The notes beneath the pieces are model-generated. The model had not been told where the DNA came from, ran no database searches, and was given only the letters and a program-made list of their open reading frames with translations. Positions 16,691-25,400 of a DNA stretch of 51,267 bases are shown in pieces. Location of the stretch: NCBI GenBank assembly GCA_031254035.1, contig JAIRVF010000121.1, positions 1 to 51,267 of the forward strand, given 5' to 3'. Both the position numbers and the translations under genes were made by a program. The first letter of the stretch is position 1; every line of letters begins with the position of its first letter. This DNA is from Paenibacillus sp. GTDB taxonomy: Bacteria > Bacillota > Bacilli > Paenibacillales > Paenibacillaceae.

Positions 16691-16911
16691 TTTTTCTCAG
16701 TGTTTATTCCCGCCAGAAGGAGCGGAACCATTGAAATAGGATGTTTATACCATAATTTGGCTAATACCTAAAATTTTAGCAAGTTGGAGTAAAATCGAGC
16801 ATACAATAACAGAACTAAGAGGCCTTCTAATATGTCATAAACTTTCCATATTTTGAATTCACAAATCCATTCCTAAATACATATTAGAAAGGTATATGGG
16901 GGAATCCAATC

Positions 16912-17334
16912 ATGCATTGGACTGATTTTGTAGTGATTATATCGTCAGGTTCGTTTGGCGGTCTCTTATCGAGCTTGTATATCCACGACGGTGCCCTTAT
17001 ATTGCCTAAAAAAATCGAGTTGGAACTCAGCGATGGAACTAAAAGGAAAAATTATCACATTGGATTTATTTCGGATATGATTCTCGGCGCCGGAGCTGGG
17101 CTCATTGGAGCGCTTCCCCTGGGGCTGGAGTTTCCGAAGTTTATCTATTTGGCGATCATCGCGGGGTTTGGAGGCGGAAGTTTTATAGCAAAGCAAGCCA
17201 AGCTGACTGCGGAAGAAAAAGTTTCTTCCCAAGATAAACTTCCACCCATTATTGCGTCCACCGCTCAAGGGACAGATGGTTCCAAGGAGGTGACACTTGA
17301 ACTCGCTATTTCAGACAGTAAAGGAGAGAATTGA
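16912..17334 (+). CDS. Small membrane protein, DUF4257-like
   Basis: 140 residues. A first hydrophobic segment (7-25) contains SSGSFGGLLSSLY; a second region (55-95) with ISDMILGAGAGLIGALPLGL and YLAIIAGFGGGSF provides two Gly-rich helices. The tail is polar and acidic. The order of segments recalls the DUF4257 proteins of Bacilli, but this is from memory of the pattern. GGGGGAATC precedes the start. The stop TGA abuts the ATG of the next gene, so the two are translationally coupled. Confidence 0.65.
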   Translation: MHWTDFVVIISSGSFGGLLSSLYIHDGALILPKKIELELSDGTKRKNYHIGFISDMILGAGAGLIGALPLGLEFPKFIYLAIIAGFGGGSFIAKQAKLTAEEKVSSQDKLPPIIASTAQGTDGSKEVTLELAISDSKGEN

Positions 17335-17667
17335 ATGACCCTTGGTAAGATCATACTGACGAATGACGAAATCGATGAATACAACAGGTTAAAACAAAAA
17401 ATCAGAGATGCAAGAACAAGGATGGAGATATCATTATACACAAACCAAGCTGAGGTAATTCTCGAAAAAGGGAGGAGCCGATATATAAACAAATTGGAGG
17501 AAAGCAATAAGCCGGAAACGAGAAGCATCCAGGAAAATGATGATCCAAAGCCGGGGAAAGTGAAGCTTTCAGGTTATGCCGCGACAAATGAAAGCTACGC
17601 TCTCCCCCATCCTATAAAGCATTCAGGGATCATGTCGAAAATAGCAAAATTCAACTCGGGCCGGTAG
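17335..17667 (+). CDS. Hypothetical protein coupled to the upstream membrane protein
   Basis: 110 residues, charged, with a helical N-terminal half (NDEIDEYNRLKQKIRDARTRMEI) and a disordered-looking C-terminal half. No family recognised. The ATG follows the upstream stop codon directly with no independent ribosome site except the upstream GGAGAGAATT, so translation probably depends on the first gene. The two products may act together. Confidence 0.6.
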   Translation: MTLGKIILTNDEIDEYNRLKQKIRDARTRMEISLYTNQAEVILEKGRSRYINKLEESNKPETRSIQENDDPKPGKVKLSGYAATNESYALPHPIKHSGIMSKIAKFNSGR

Positions 17668-17686
17668 GCTCTTTTTTGGTTGGCGG

Positions 17687-18520
17687 CTATAAATGCGTTT
17701 TCCGGTATTCTCGGGGCGAGGAGCCAACGACCTTTTTGAACATTTTCGAGAACAGAAACGGATCGTTATACCCGACGGAACGCGAGACATCGCTGACGGA
17801 AAGCTCGGGGTTCTGCAGCAGATCGGTAGCCCGGTTCATTCGGTATTCCAGCAGAAAGGTTTGCAGCGGCACCCCGAATTTATCCTTGAACAAGCCGGAC
17901 AGGTAGGTGCGATCAAGGCCGATTGAACGGGCGATATCGAGTACGGTGATCTTTTGGCTGTAGCTGCTTTCAATATATTCGATGGATTTGCGGATATAGC
18001 CTTCAAGGGAGTACTGCGGCTTATGGCCGGTATCTGTCTCCGGTGAGCAGCGGATCAGATCGGCAAGAATGCGGTAAAGGATGCTTTGACTGAGTGCATC
18101 ACTGCCACGGTCATCACCGGCTGTCTTCAGCTCCTCATAAAAGCTGCCGAAACAACTCGTAGCATGTGCCGTGAATATTGGACATTGGGCGCTGATATGG
18201 GCCCGCTGCAAGAGCGGTTTGGCGTTCAGCCCCTTGAAGGCGATCCAGGTATAAGTCCAAGGGTCCAACGGATCGGCGCTGTAATGGACAAGCGTATCCG
18301 GAATAAGGATAAAACCTTGTCCTGCCCCAAGCTCGTATTCAGTTTCGTTTGTACGGAATACCCCATGGCCGCTGTGAATATAGTGCAGAACATATGAATC
18401 GCGGAGACCCGGCCCCCATGTATGCCCCGGTGTGCATTCCTCCATGCCGAAAAACAGCAAATTCAGATCCATTTGGCCCTTCATCGCGGGCGTGGTGTGG
18501 TGTGCATTGATTCGCTCCAT
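17687..18520 (-). CDS. AraC-family regulator, probable control of the alpha-galactosidase gene
   Basis: 277 residues. The N-terminal cupin-like AraC ligand domain (about 20-150, SYVLHYIHSGHGVFRTNETEYELGAGQGFILIP) resembles the sugar-binding regulators MsmR/RafR. The C-terminal two-HTH domain spans about 178-275 and ends in VGYNDPFLFSKMFKKVVGSSPREYRK. It diverges from the GH4 alpha-galactosidase gene 193 bp away, so it is likely an activator responding to melibiose or raffinose (inference). AGGAG lies about ten bases before the ATG at 18520. Confidence 0.9.
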   Translation of the reverse strand: MERINAHHTTPAMKGQMDLNLLFFGMEECTPGHTWGPGLRDSYVLHYIHSGHGVFRTNETEYELGAGQGFILIPDTLVHYSADPLDPWTYTWIAFKGLNAKPLLQRAHISAQCPIFTAHATSCFGSFYEELKTAGDDRGSDALSQSILYRILADLIRCSPETDTGHKPQYSLEGYIRKSIEYIESSYSQKITVLDIARSIGLDRTYLSGLFKDKFGVPLQTFLLEYRMNRATDLLQNPELSVSDVSRSVGYNDPFLFSKMFKKVVGSSPREYRKTHL

Positions 18521-18713
18521 CCCAAGATATCTCCTTTTGTCATAGAAGCTTTACTCCATATTATAACAGGTAAAACTACATTATTTCCCACTGAAAACGG
18601 ATACGCAACTTGGATTATGACATGTATTGCTGGATTTGCTCCATGTTCCTCCCGTGACTTGAAAGGTATATTTAGAATCAAGTTCGAGCCAATCCAATAG
18701 GGAGGTATACTTC

Positions 18714-20012
18714 ATGTCTAAAATTACGTTTATCGGTGCGGGAAGCACTGTGTTTGTTAAAAATGTGCTGGGCGACGTCATGTCGACACCTGCTTTGCAG
18801 GGCTTTGAGCTCGCCTTGTTTGATATTGACGCGGAGCGTCTGCAAGATTCCGAACGGCTGCTGAACAGCATCAAAAACACACTTGGCAGCATCTGCTCCA
18901 TCAAAGCGTACAGCGATCGCAAGGAAGCCCTCAGGGGGGCCAAATACGTCATCAATGCCATCCAGGTAGGTGGGTATGACCCATGTACAATTACTGATTT
19001 TGAGATTCCGAAAAAATACGGCCTGCGCCAAACGATTGCCGACACACTCGGAATCGGCGGCATTTTCCGAAATCTGCGGACCATCCCCGTGATGCTCGAT
19101 TTTGCCAAGGACATGCAGGAGGTGTGCCCGGATGCTTTGTTCCTCAACTACACCAACCCGATGGCGGTTCTCACCAATGTGATGAATACGGTGGGTGGCA
19201 TCAACACCGTAGGTCTTTGCCACAGCGTGCAGGTCTGCGTACCACATTTGTTCGAAGCGTTGGGGATGGACCCGACTGGAGTCGAGTCCAAAATTGCTGG
19301 CATCAATCATATGGCTTGGCTGCTCGAGGTGAAAAAGGACGGGGTCGACCTATATCCGGAAATCAAACGCCGCGCCGCCGAGAAGCAGAAGGAGAAACAC
19401 CATGATATGGTGCGCTTTGAGCTGATGCAGCGCTTCGGCTATTATGTGACGGAGTCCTCCGAGCACAACGCCGAATATCATCCATATTTCATTAAGAAAA
19501 GTTATCCCGAACTGATTGAGAAATATAATATTCCACTGGACGAATATCCGCGCCGCTGTATCAACCAGATCAATGGCTGGAAGGAAATGCGCGAAAAGAT
19601 TTTTGCCAGCGAAAACATCGAACACCAACGTTCCAAGGAATATGCGTCTTATATCATGGAAGCCATTGAAACGGACATACCGTTCAAAATCGGCGGCAAC
19701 GTCATGAACACCGGCCTCATCACCAATCTGCCGAAAGAAGCTTGCGTCGAAGTACCGTGTCTCGTAGACCGTTCCGGCGTCACCCCGACCTATGTTGGTG
19801 ATCTGCCGCCACAGCTGGCTGCGCTCAACCGGACAAACATCAACACGCAGCTGCTGACGATTGAAGCGGCCGTGACCGGCAAAAAGGAGCATATCTACCA
19901 TGCAGCGATGCTCGACCCGCATACGGCAGCGGAGCTGTCGATGGACGACATCGTGGCGATGTGCGACGATTTGATCGAAGCTCATGGCAGCTGGCTGCCT
20001 GAGTTTAAATAA
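18714..20012 (+). CDS. melA: GH4 alpha-galactosidase (MelA type)
   Basis: 432 residues, the usual length. GAGS at 8-11 starts the Rossmann NAD site (ITFIGAGSTVF) and D37 ends the second strand. GLCHSVQ carries the metal-binding Cys169-His170 pair of GH4, and INHM has H199. These enzymes hydrolyse alpha-galactosides by an NAD+/Mn2+-dependent oxidation-elimination route in the cytoplasm. The N-terminal sequence agrees with the MelA branch rather than the galacturonidase branch. AGGGAGG is seven bases before the ATG. No transporter gene is adjacent, so uptake is provided elsewhere. A cre-like box with a good core but mismatched ends (18591-18605) precedes it. Confidence 0.92.
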   Translation: MSKITFIGAGSTVFVKNVLGDVMSTPALQGFELALFDIDAERLQDSERLLNSIKNTLGSICSIKAYSDRKEALRGAKYVINAIQVGGYDPCTITDFEIPKKYGLRQTIADTLGIGGIFRNLRTIPVMLDFAKDMQEVCPDALFLNYTNPMAVLTNVMNTVGGINTVGLCHSVQVCVPHLFEALGMDPTGVESKIAGINHMAWLLEVKKDGVDLYPEIKRRAAEKQKEKHHDMVRFELMQRFGYYVTESSEHNAEYHPYFIKKSYPELIEKYNIPLDEYPRRCINQINGWKEMREKIFASENIEHQRSKEYASYIMEAIETDIPFKIGGNVMNTGLITNLPKEACVEVPCLVDRSGVTPTYVGDLPPQLAALNRTNINTQLLTIEAAVTGKKEHIYHAAMLDPHTAAELSMDDIVAMCDDLIEAHGSWLPEFK

Positions 20013-20160
20013 GGTCGCTTTTGCTTTTGCAGCCGCTGGAGCTAACGGATTATTGCACTACCCCTGTGAATCACGGTGCGTGGTCCGAGGCACATGGATG
20101 GATGTCGACCATCCATTCCCCGGTCTAGCTATACTTAGCTTATGCAGTCTGGCAATCTAA

Positions 20161-20201
20161 AGCCCCTGCCTTCGCGTTTTGAAAGAAGGCGGGGGCTTTT
20201 G
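20161..20201 (+). terminator. Terminator after the alpha-galactosidase gene
   Basis: AGCCCCTGCCTTC (20161-20173) pairs with GAAGGCGGGGGCT (20185-20197) with one mismatch, then TTTT. Confidence 0.88.
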
Positions 20202-20221
20202 CACTGAAAAACGTATGAACA

Positions 20222-20290
20222 GTGTCCATCCCAGTGCCTGATTGCGCTAACGAACAATGTCCATACTGGGGCTTGATTGCGCTAACGAAA
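20222..20290 (+). repeat. Two imperfect tandem copies of a 35-bp unit
   Basis: Each copy begins with TGTCCAT and ends in GATTGCGCTAACGAA. The second runs into the large palindromic element that starts at 20282. Confidence 0.7.
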
Positions 20291-20466
20291 CTGTGACACG
20301 CTATTACCCTGAAATTGAGGTCAAATCAAATGTAACGAAACTACAGAACGTTATTTGGTCGAAATACGGCTTAATTAGCGTTAATTTGAATGAATAGCGA
20401 TACCCAGTTTCGTTAGAGTGTATAAAGGCTTGATTTTGTCAAAATAACGATTGCATGTTTCGTTAG
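20282..20466 (-). repeat. Palindromic intergenic element, diverged copy
   Basis: About 185 bp with four TAACGAAAC boxes, two direct and then two inverted, each next to a GCTATT or GTTATT half-site. It has the same length, box order and spacing as the elements at 33335-33517 and 49061-49243, and the same orientation as the latter, but is less similar in the spacers. Confidence 0.75.
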
Positions 20467-20741
20467 ATGGCATAATCCAAGAAAAACATCCGCTAAATGC
20501 GGTCTGTCTTCAAAGATCGTACGTTGATAGACGTTTTTTATATACTCGGCTGGATAGCAGCCTGCATATTCCTTGAACAGATAATGAAGCAGCGAAAACG
20601 CACGGTGATTTATACGTTCGTTGGTCTCCTTGTATCTTGCTGGTGGGTTGATTTATTTTTTCAGGGAATGAGAGAGCAACATTGCGACATTGCCCTCGTG
20701 ATATAACAAAACTGTATTCAAGCTGACAAGGAGATGAGGGC
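20467..20741. other. Intergenic stretch before the SDR gene
   Basis: Contains one open frame (20497-20706) with two hydrophobic segments but no ribosome site. I see no promoter that I would defend. Confidence 0.4.
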
Positions 20742-21506
20742 ATGGACCTATTGAAAGGTAAGATCGCTTTAGTAACCGGTGCAAGCCGAGGGATCGGCCG
20801 CGGTATAGCACTGCGGTTGGCACGGGACGGCGCATTGGTCGCGGTGCATTATGGGAGAAGGCAAAACGAAGCCGAGGAAGTTGTCCGGCAAATTGAACAA
20901 AATGGAGGTTCTGCATTTTCGATCAGCGCTGATTTTAGCACGCTTGATGGGATTAGTGATTTATATGCAACATTGGACGGAGATCTCCGGAATCGCACGG
21001 GCGGTAACCATTTTGATATTCTTGTGAATAATGCCGGAATCGGGCAAATTCTAACGTTGGAAGAGGCAACGGAAGAGTCCTTCGACGAGGTGGTGAATAT
21101 GAACGTCAAGGCGCCATTTTTCGTAATCCAACAGGCTTTGCCGCGTCTGGCGGATGGGGGGCGCATTATCAATCTTTCATCATTTGTCACGCGGGCGGCT
21201 TCTCCAAGTGTGTTCGCCTATAGCATGTCAAAAGGGGCGATCAACACGCTTACGCTTGCCTTGGCCAAGCAGCTCGGAAGCCGTCATATTACGGTGAACG
21301 CGATCCTGCCTGGCATCATTAATACAGAGATGAACGCCGTAACGCTGCAAAATCCCGCTGGGCGTAACGCTGCCGCCGGACTTTCAACCTTCAACAGATG
21401 GGGAGAGCCTGAAGATGTGGCGGATGTCGCCGCTTTTCTTGCCTCATCAGATAGTCGTTGGGTGACCGGTCAATTGATCGATGCAAGCGGCGGCTCTCAT
21501 CTGTAA
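20742..21506 (+). CDS. Short-chain dehydrogenase/reductase
   Basis: 254 residues, a classical SDR. TGASRGIG (13-20) is the NAD(P) glycine motif; NNAG is at about 95 and LSS and YSMSK give the catalytic Ser, Tyr and Lys. The basic residues after the first strand (HYGRR) suggest NADP preference. PGIINTEM follows the active site and the C-terminus WVTGQLIDASGG is standard. The substrate is unknown; many relatives are annotated as 3-oxoacyl-ACP reductase or glucose dehydrogenase-like enzymes. AAGGAG is positioned well before the ATG. The gene stands alone. Confidence 0.92.
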   Translation: MDLLKGKIALVTGASRGIGRGIALRLARDGALVAVHYGRRQNEAEEVVRQIEQNGGSAFSISADFSTLDGISDLYATLDGDLRNRTGGNHFDILVNNAGIGQILTLEEATEESFDEVVNMNVKAPFFVIQQALPRLADGGRIINLSSFVTRAASPSVFAYSMSKGAINTLTLALAKQLGSRHITVNAILPGIINTEMNAVTLQNPAGRNAAAGLSTFNRWGEPEDVADVAAFLASSDSRWVTGQLIDASGGSHL

Positions 21507-21609
21507 AGTGGTTCAGGAAAAGGAGGCTGCTGCCTGAGATAAGTAGCGTTGCCTCCCGGCCGGTCCAGCACAAACCTTTGATTCAGAAGATTTTGGCGGA
21601 GTAAAGCCA

Positions 21610-21635
21610 AGAACCCAGCTGAAGAGCTGGGTTCT
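21610..21635. terminator. Hairpin between convergent SDR and permease genes
   Basis: A-GAACCCAGCT-GAAG-AGCTGGGTTC-T, an 11-bp perfect stem with a GNRA-like loop, but with no good T-run. Confidence 0.6.
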
Positions 21636-21714
21636 CCTGTATTATGTGCTCAGAGGCACTTATCCTTTTTTCGATGGAAGTCCGGCCGCGGGAAGGGCTA
21701 TTCCCCCTCCCACA

Positions 21715-22407
21715 TTACACTACATCGCGATGCCTGATATTTTTAATTGTAAAATAAGCGATTCCTGCGCCGATCAAAACCAAAGTGATTGGTATGATGA
21801 TAATTGAGTTTAACGAAGTCTCATCATAATACTGACAAACGATGGACACGATGATTAAGGAAGAGAGAATTGTAGTGGATACGGAGTATTTTCGCATACC
21901 AAAATATAAAGGGATGAGACACATTATACTTGCCGCTATCGCATTCATAAAGATGCTTGGAGCGTTATTCGTGATCGCCGCTACGTTTAAAAAGGGACTG
22001 GGTATCGTTGGCGCGAATGAATTGATAATCGAGAATCCGATCGTAACAATGAGTTGAGAAGCGATGATCGAACAGAATGTGAATAGCATAATTATGGCCA
22101 ACTTGGCCATGATAAGTTTCCTTCGACTGATCGGATACAAGAACAACACTGTGATCGATTTGCTTCTGAATTCCTCAATAATTATTCTAGAAATAAGAAC
22201 TGAAGCAAAGACGATAAATGTCCCTCTTATAAGCGTATCAATCAAGGAGTAAGCCATATCACTGCTAAAGGGAATCTCTGTTTCGATTTTCGACATATGA
22301 CCGATTGCAGTTAATAAACCTATAATCACGAAATTCGCAATGAGTGCTCCCTTTATGTAACCACCTAATTTAAATTTATACATCTCCATCTTCATCAGCT
22401 TAAGCAT
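21715..22407 (-). CDS. ABC-2 type permease subunit
   Basis: About 230 residues with six hydrophobic segments. The first follows a short basic N-terminus (MLKLMKMEMYKFKLG), and the motif EEFRSKSITVLFLYPISRRKLIMAKL is the conserved cytoplasmic loop of ABC-2 permeases of the bacitracin/lantibiotic-resistance type. The start is at 22407: GGAGG (22416-22420) lies eight bases upstream and overlaps the upstream ATG. No ATPase gene is adjacent; only a small membrane protein gene lies upstream. It is therefore an orphan half-transporter, or its ATPase is encoded elsewhere. Confidence 0.82.
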   Translation of the reverse strand: MLKLMKMEMYKFKLGGYIKGALIANFVIIGLLTAIGHMSKIETEIPFSSDMAYSLIDTLIRGTFIVFASVLISRIIIEEFRSKSITVLFLYPISRRKLIMAKLAIIMLFTFCSIIASQLIVTIGFSIINSFAPTIPSPFLNVAAITNNAPSIFMNAIAASIMCLIPLYFGMRKYSVSTTILSSLIIVSIVCQYYDETSLNSIIIIPITLVLIGAGIAYFTIKNIRHRDVV

Positions 22408-22465
22408 GAAACACGCCTCCATTTAACAGGTCATGAAGTAATCTACGATCGAAAGAAAGCTCATT

Positions 22466-22639
22466 TTATTTTTTTCTAGTCTTTAACATAGTTATACCTG
22501 CTATCACACCAAGTCCTAAAGCGCCAAAAATACTTAGCAACTGCGCTCCATTTCCGGTATTAAAATAAATAATTCCATTGACGATCAGGGAACAGATGCA
22601 AATGATAAATACCCATTTCATTATTTCATATAACGACAC
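22466..22639 (-). CDS. Small two-helix membrane protein
   Basis: About 57 residues: two membrane helices (WVFIICICSLIVNGIIYF and LLSIFGALGLGVIAGITML) separated by a short polar turn, with a basic C-terminus. The GTG start at 22639 has GGAGGAGA just upstream; the TTG at 22654 lies in that site itself. It is 58 bp upstream of the ABC-2 permease and probably in the same operon. Function unknown. Confidence 0.6.
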   Translation of the reverse strand: MSLYEIMKWVFIICICSLIVNGIIYFNTGNGAQLLSIFGALGLGVIAGITMLKTRKK

Positions 22640-22970
22640 GATGATCTCCTCCAATGATAAATCGATTAAATTGCGAGAAACAATCCAATCTGCTTATTAA
22701 TTGCGTTCTCTTATCTTTATGATAATCAAGGGATGTCTCTTTTTTCTTACCCAATTCTTACAAAGATCTTAAGTTTAACAGAGCTGCAAAAAAACATTAG
22801 TTGTAGATTCGGACATAAGATGCAGAGCCCAAACAAAAAGACGGCGGAAGATATGCTCTCCCAACCGTCTTTTCACTGCTGTTTGTGATATGCACCTTCA
22901 ACCGGGTATGCCGGGGTGTTGCAAAATCCTTATGTATAAACCAGCTTGTAGCTTTACCAAAAATCGCAAC
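22640..22970. other. Intergenic stretch with terminator
   Basis: Holds the start region of the small membrane protein operon and a hairpin at 22836-22873. No ORF is supported. Confidence 0.5.
22836..22873. terminator. Probable terminator after mraY
   Basis: AAAAGACGG (22836-22844) pairs with CCGTCTTTT (22865-22873) around a 20-nt loop. The ends give T-runs in both directions. Confidence 0.55.
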
Positions 22971-23924
22971 TTAGTGCATGAGATATTTCCATATTAGCCA
23001 GCAGATGAGCGCGGATGCCCATGAAATGAAACCGAAGATCATGACGATCTTATTTTCGCTCCATCCGTATTTCAGGCTGAAATGGAAGTGAATTGGGGCC
23101 ATCCGAAACAGCCGCAACTTTGTCCGTTTATAGTACCACACCTGCAAAATGACTGACAGCTGTTCCGCCAAATAGATGAAAAATAGAATCGGAATCAGTA
23201 TTTCTACCTTCTCAATGATGGCGAGTACGGAAAGGGAACCTCCGATCGCCATCGATCCCGTATCGCCCATAAACGCTCTTGCCGGATAAATGTTATAGAG
23301 GAAAAGTCCGAGCAGACAGCCGATCATAACGAGTGAAAATGTCTGCACTTCAGGTTTGTCCGAAATCATAAAGAAGAAGAAATACGTTGGAATGGACACA
23401 TTGATTAGCAGCCCATCCAATCCGTCCGTAAAATTGATGGCATTTGCAGAGCCGACTATAAACAGCAGCATGACCGCCACATACACATATACCGGCAAGT
23501 GCAGATGATAACCTTGAAATAATGCGATGTCGCTTGTTAGGCCAAACGAATGGAGCAGCATGTACAAAACAGTTCCTGTAAAAAGGAATTGAAGCACCAG
23601 CTTCGTACGGCCGGAGATACCGGACGGGTCTTGCCAGAAGGCTTTTTTGAAATCATCTAGAAAGCCGATCGAGCTGAATAACAGAAACGTAACGCAAAGC
23701 AGCAGCATGAGCGGATCGGGATGGAACTGCAGTGAAGTTACGACTCCAATGAGCAGGATGAGCCCCGCCATAAGCGGCGTGCCGCGTTTGGCCTGATGAT
23801 CGGCCGGAAGCTCGGCGCGAATCGGCTGCGTAAGTCTCAGCCTGCGCAGCGTCCAAATCAACAGTGGCATCAGCACCGCTACCAGCAGAAAGGACAGGCC
23901 GGAAATAACCATAATTGCGTACAT
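22971..23924 (-). CDS. mraY: MraY-type phospho-MurNAc-pentapeptide transferase, stand-alone copy
   Basis: 317 residues with about ten membrane helices. Family motifs are present: GTPLMAGLI near the start, the Mg-binding LDDFKK, NAINFTDGLDGL, FMGDTGSM and the C-terminal HFHFSLKYGWSENKIV. The last is usually HHHFE in MraY, so the middle His of the cytoplasmic triplet is Phe here. MraY makes lipid I from UDP-MurNAc-pentapeptide and undecaprenyl phosphate at the inner membrane face. Housekeeping mraY sits in the mur/dcw cluster, and no mur gene is near, so this is probably a second copy or a specialised paralogue. GAGGGAG lies eight bases before the ATG. Confidence 0.85.
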   Translation of the reverse strand: MYAIMVISGLSFLLVAVLMPLLIWTLRRLRLTQPIRAELPADHQAKRGTPLMAGLILLIGVVTSLQFHPDPLMLLLCVTFLLFSSIGFLDDFKKAFWQDPSGISGRTKLVLQFLFTGTVLYMLLHSFGLTSDIALFQGYHLHLPVYVYVAVMLLFIVGSANAINFTDGLDGLLINVSIPTYFFFFMISDKPEVQTFSLVMIGCLLGLFLYNIYPARAFMGDTGSMAIGGSLSVLAIIEKVEILIPILFFIYLAEQLSVILQVWYYKRTKLRLFRMAPIHFHFSLKYGWSENKIVMIFGFISWASALICWLIWKYLMH

Positions 23925-23999
23925 AAATAGACTCCCTCATTAGAAGAATATGGTACCCCTATATTATAAATAATTCGGACAAGGAGACAAACATTCCTT

Positions 24000-24209
24000 T
24001 TACATGGGAATCTTGGGAAAAATATTGACGTCTTTTTTCCGAAAGGAAGACTTGCCCAAAATCAAGAAAACGGACACCGAGTCAATCGATGCCAGTTCTG
24101 CTACCTTGGCTTCCAAATTGCTCAAAATTTCATCCTTAAGCTCCCGCACCTGGCGGGTGGGATTATATCCGGCAAATAACTTCTCCACATGTTCCTGTAA
24201 TGGATTCAC
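24000..24209 (-). pseudogene. Truncated partner protein of the PadR regulator
   Basis: The first 45 residues (NPLQEHVEKLFAGYNPTRQVRELKDEILSNLEAKVAEL) match the start of the membrane proteins that usually follow padR genes (permease-prefix or DUF1700-like). The frame then ends after a short unrelated tail, so the membrane part is missing. A GTG start at 24209 with GGGAGG follows the PadR stop directly. It is most likely a decayed gene, though a short peptide could still be made. Confidence 0.65.
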
Positions 24210-24211
24210 TC

Positions 24212-24556
24212 TTAACCCTCCCCGGAGTTGATCAGTTGATCAATCATTTTTTTTGCCATGTTCCATGCGTCCACATTATGGTGGTATGTATCATATCCCT
24301 GTGGTGTAACCGTGTAGTATTTGCGGCGTCCGCCCTGACTTTCATCGCCCCAATAAGATGTAATATTTCCCTGGGATTCTAGTCGTTTCAAACTAGTGTA
24401 CAGTGATGGCTCTTTAAGTTCATATTGACCATCGCTGTACTTGGATATGGATTTGATGATTTCATAACCGTAATTATCGCCTTCGCATAAGACGCGCAGA
24501 ATAATCGTATCGATGTTACCGCGGATCAGATCACTGCTAATGCTGCTCTCGCCCAT
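24212..24556 (-). CDS. PadR-family transcriptional regulator
   Basis: 114 residues. The winged-helix PadR domain has the family signatures NYGYEIIKSI, EPSLYTSLKRLESQGNITSYWGDESQGGRRKYYTVT and a C-terminal dimerisation helix. Such proteins repress adjacent membrane-protein genes and dissociate on binding hydrophobic compounds. GAGGTG lies eight bases before the ATG. Its usual partner is only a remnant, so its target may now be itself. Confidence 0.92.
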   Translation of the reverse strand: MGESSISSDLIRGNIDTIILRVLCEGDNYGYEIIKSISKYSDGQYELKEPSLYTSLKRLESQGNITSYWGDESQGGRRKYYTVTPQGYDTYHHNVDAWNMAKKMIDQLINSGEG

Positions 24557-24722
24557 TCATATTCACCTCGCAAATATAATGTATCACATATTACTATGCC
24601 AGACAATGTAGTTGATTAAACTTGGGTTGTGACATAAAATGCAGGTGGAACACCATCAAGCTATTTGGGGAAAATAAATCTAAGATAAAGATGCCGGCTT
24701 AGGGATAAGCGAGAGGGGTGTC

Positions 24723-25397
24723 ATGATGAACATTTTAATAATAGAGGACGATAGCAGTATACAAATGTTATTGAAGCTGAGTCTTGAAGTCGAGGGGTAC
24801 CGGACTGAAACGGCTGGAAGCGTGACCGAAGGGTTGAAAGTGCTTTTAGGCGGACGGACGGATTTGATTCTACTGGATCTGATGCTGCCGGACTGTTCGG
24901 GGTTTGAATTGCTGCAAGTTTTGCAGCGTGAGTACCGGAGCGTGCCCGTCATTGTACTGACGGCTAAAAATGAAATGAATGATAAAATCCTCGGTTTCCA
25001 GCTTGGCGCCGACGATTATTTGACCAAGCCATTTGAAACTCGGGAGCTGGTGGAGCGAATTAAAGCCGTGATGCGGAGAACAAGGGCGTCAACTCCAGCA
25101 TCCGAAACCGTCGTCAGGGTTGGCTGTATAGAAATTGATCGCAGGGAGCGGTCCTGCCAAATTGCGGGCAAGCCGCTAAAGACGACAAGCAAGGAATTTG
25201 ACTTTTTGTGGCTGCTTTGCACGAACCCGAAAACGGTTTTTACGAGAGAACAACTTCTGGATCAGGTCTGGGGTTACGAATATTATGGCCATACACGATC
25301 CGTCGACATGATGGTAAACCGCTTGAGAGAAAAGATGAAGCCTAACGACCACCTGGTTGCCACGGTTCATGGCACCGGTTACAAGCTGGAGGTATAA
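24723..25397 (+). CDS. OmpR/PhoB-family response regulator
   Basis: 224 residues. The receiver domain (1-120) has the acidic pair ED9-D10, the phospho-acceptor D52 in LILLDLMLPD, the T in VIVLTAK and the K in YLTKPF. The C-terminal winged helix (about 130-222) ends in RSVDMMVNRLREKM...VHGTGYKLEV. GAGAGGGG lies six bases before the ATG. The kinase gene starts three bases after the stop. The ABC genes downstream are the likely targets. Confidence 0.94.
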   Translation: MMNILIIEDDSSIQMLLKLSLEVEGYRTETAGSVTEGLKVLLGGRTDLILLDLMLPDCSGFELLQVLQREYRSVPVIVLTAKNEMNDKILGFQLGADDYLTKPFETRELVERIKAVMRRTRASTPASETVVRVGCIEIDRRERSCQIAGKPLKTTSKEFDFLWLLCTNPKTVFTREQLLDQVWGYEYYGHTRSVDMMVNRLREKMKPNDHLVATVHGTGYKLEV

Positions 25398-25400
25398 GGA

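Noticed and set aside
18591..18605. cre-like CTGAAAACGGATACG before the alpha-galactosidase gene
   Set aside because: The core fits but both end positions fail; too weak to list as a site.
20222..20290. Tandem repeats considered as a CRISPR remnant
   Set aside because: Only two copies, no spacers of regular length and no cas gene.
20497..20706. Open frame for a 69-residue protein with two hydrophobic segments before the SDR gene
   Set aside because: There is no ribosome site before any start codon and no related neighbour; the hydrophobic pattern alone is not enough.
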